From CADEDH01 sp965262175 (GTDB lineage: Bacteria; Actinomycetota; Acidimicrobiia; Acidimicrobiales; SZUA-35), in contig CBDHES010000002.1 in NCBI GenBank assembly GCA_965262175.1, positions 992,001 through 1,056,000 of the forward strand: DNA of 64,000 nucleotides, read 5' to 3'. The position numbers and the translations under genes were made by a program. Of the stretch, positions 63,721 through 64,000 are shown one piece after another (within the stretch, counting starts at the first letter, position 1; the number at the start of each line of letters is the position of its first letter). The notes under the pieces were generated by a model that was not told the DNA's origin, did no database searches, and saw nothing but the letters and a program-made list of their open reading frames with translations.

Positions 63721-64000
63721 TGCGGGACTACCCCTCGTATCGGTTGACGCAAACACAGTCTCCGAGGAACGACTCCGTCCCGGCATCGGGCGCACCGGCG
63801 GGGCGACGCACGATAGGCACGGAGGGACGTGCATCGGCCCCACTACCAAAGCGCCGGTCGGCCCGAAGCTCGATACCCATTCGACATGTTTCGCTCTTCA
63901 TTCATCTCGCTGTCGATTCAGACATCGAGATGTAACCCCTCGCTGGTCGACCGTTCACGCAACGGCGACCGCCGCCGGAGGAACGTGGCGGCGGTCACCG
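63721..64000. other. upstream region of the PhoX-like gene to the window edge
   Basis: About 280 bases. It holds the leader of the PhoX-like gene (GAGGGG near 63731-63736) and an AT-richer segment (63880-63935, TTTCGCTCTTCATTCATC). No complete gene, tRNA or repeat array was recognised; a gene may begin just past the edge. Confidence 0.35.

Overview
The window is one continuous stretch of very GC-rich (by eye about 70%) chromosome with tightly packed genes on both strands and strong C/G third-position bias. It suggests a member of the Actinomycetota, most likely class Acidimicrobiia (Ilumatobacter-like). The markers are a NucS/EndoMS mismatch endonuclease, a fused actinobacterial 2-oxoglutarate enzyme (Kgd type), a UvrD2-like helicase with an HRDC domain, a DDN-family (F420-type) nitroreductase, GTP-type PEP carboxykinase, CysQ, EttA, sunset-domain repeats and Thr/Ser-rich linkers in exported proteins. 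No rRNA, tRNA, insertion sequence, integrase or CRISPR array was seen, so this looks like core chromosome rather than an island. The exact taxon is an inference.

Layout. 1-7.2 kb: the 5' end of recG, a cold-shock-like protein, pckG, a putative glycosyltransferase, membrane proteins and an alpha-methylacyl-CoA racemase. 7.3-13.5 kb: a membrane CheA-like Hpt/ATPase kinase, an epoxide-hydrolase-like enzyme, a Ser/Thr kinase with a duplicated exported domain and an aminoglycoside-kinase-like protein. 13.5-18.3 kb: two CitE/malyl-CoA-lyase-like proteins, a ScyD/E-like secreted propeller and an ACT-malic enzyme. 18.4-24.2 kb: a PH-SHOCT membrane protein, an ionotropic-glutamate-receptor-like channel, an L,D-transpeptidase and a very large acidic sunset-repeat protein. 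24.4-30.3 kb: uvrD2, a cation/H+ antiporter with Usp domains, an exonuclease III and an FMN reductase. 30.5-39.9 kb: kgd, a HAD phosphatase, a NYN-S1 ribonuclease that runs in frame into a histone-H1-like Lys/Ala tail, ettA and cysQ. 40-52 kb: a UbiB-like kinase, nucS, an SDR/MaoC pair, a VanW protein, a geranylgeranyl-reductase-like flavoprotein, a GrdB-like selenoprotein read through an in-frame TGA, and a four-gene operon (DDN, metallo-beta-lactamase, SnoaL-like, enoyl-CoA hydratase). 52-64 kb: amidohydrolase and phytanoyl-CoA dioxygenase genes, an SH3 protein, a pair of class III CoA transferases, a MOSC protein, a Gfo/Idh oxidoreductase, a PAP2 phosphatase, a 56-residue protein and a Tat-exported PhoX-like protein.

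How the genes may work together. Many encode acyl-CoA chemistry (racemase, two C-C lyases, SDR+MaoC, enoyl-CoA hydratase, two paired CoA transferases) beside C4/C3 node enzymes (PEPCK, malic enzyme, 2-oxoglutarate enzyme). That fits a heterotroph oxidising fatty, branched or steroid-like acids, possibly with a malyl-CoA route; the pathway assignment is inference.

The strongest unusual signals are these. (1) A UGA-encoded selenocysteine in a U-x-x-C motif at codon 171 of the 48597-49592 gene. (2) A recurring leaderless promoter architecture: a YANNNT -10 box ends 6-9 (mostly 7-8) bases before the start codon at about twenty genes, which settles many start choices. (3) Two short leaderless upstream ORFs ahead of uvrD2 and the NYN gene. 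(4) A 286-bp direct repeat with one synonymous difference inside the sunset gene, written in foreign-looking codons. (5) A NYN-S1-H1-like continuous frame with a pair of compensating indels. (6) Four convergent gene pairs that share a CTAG across both stop codons.
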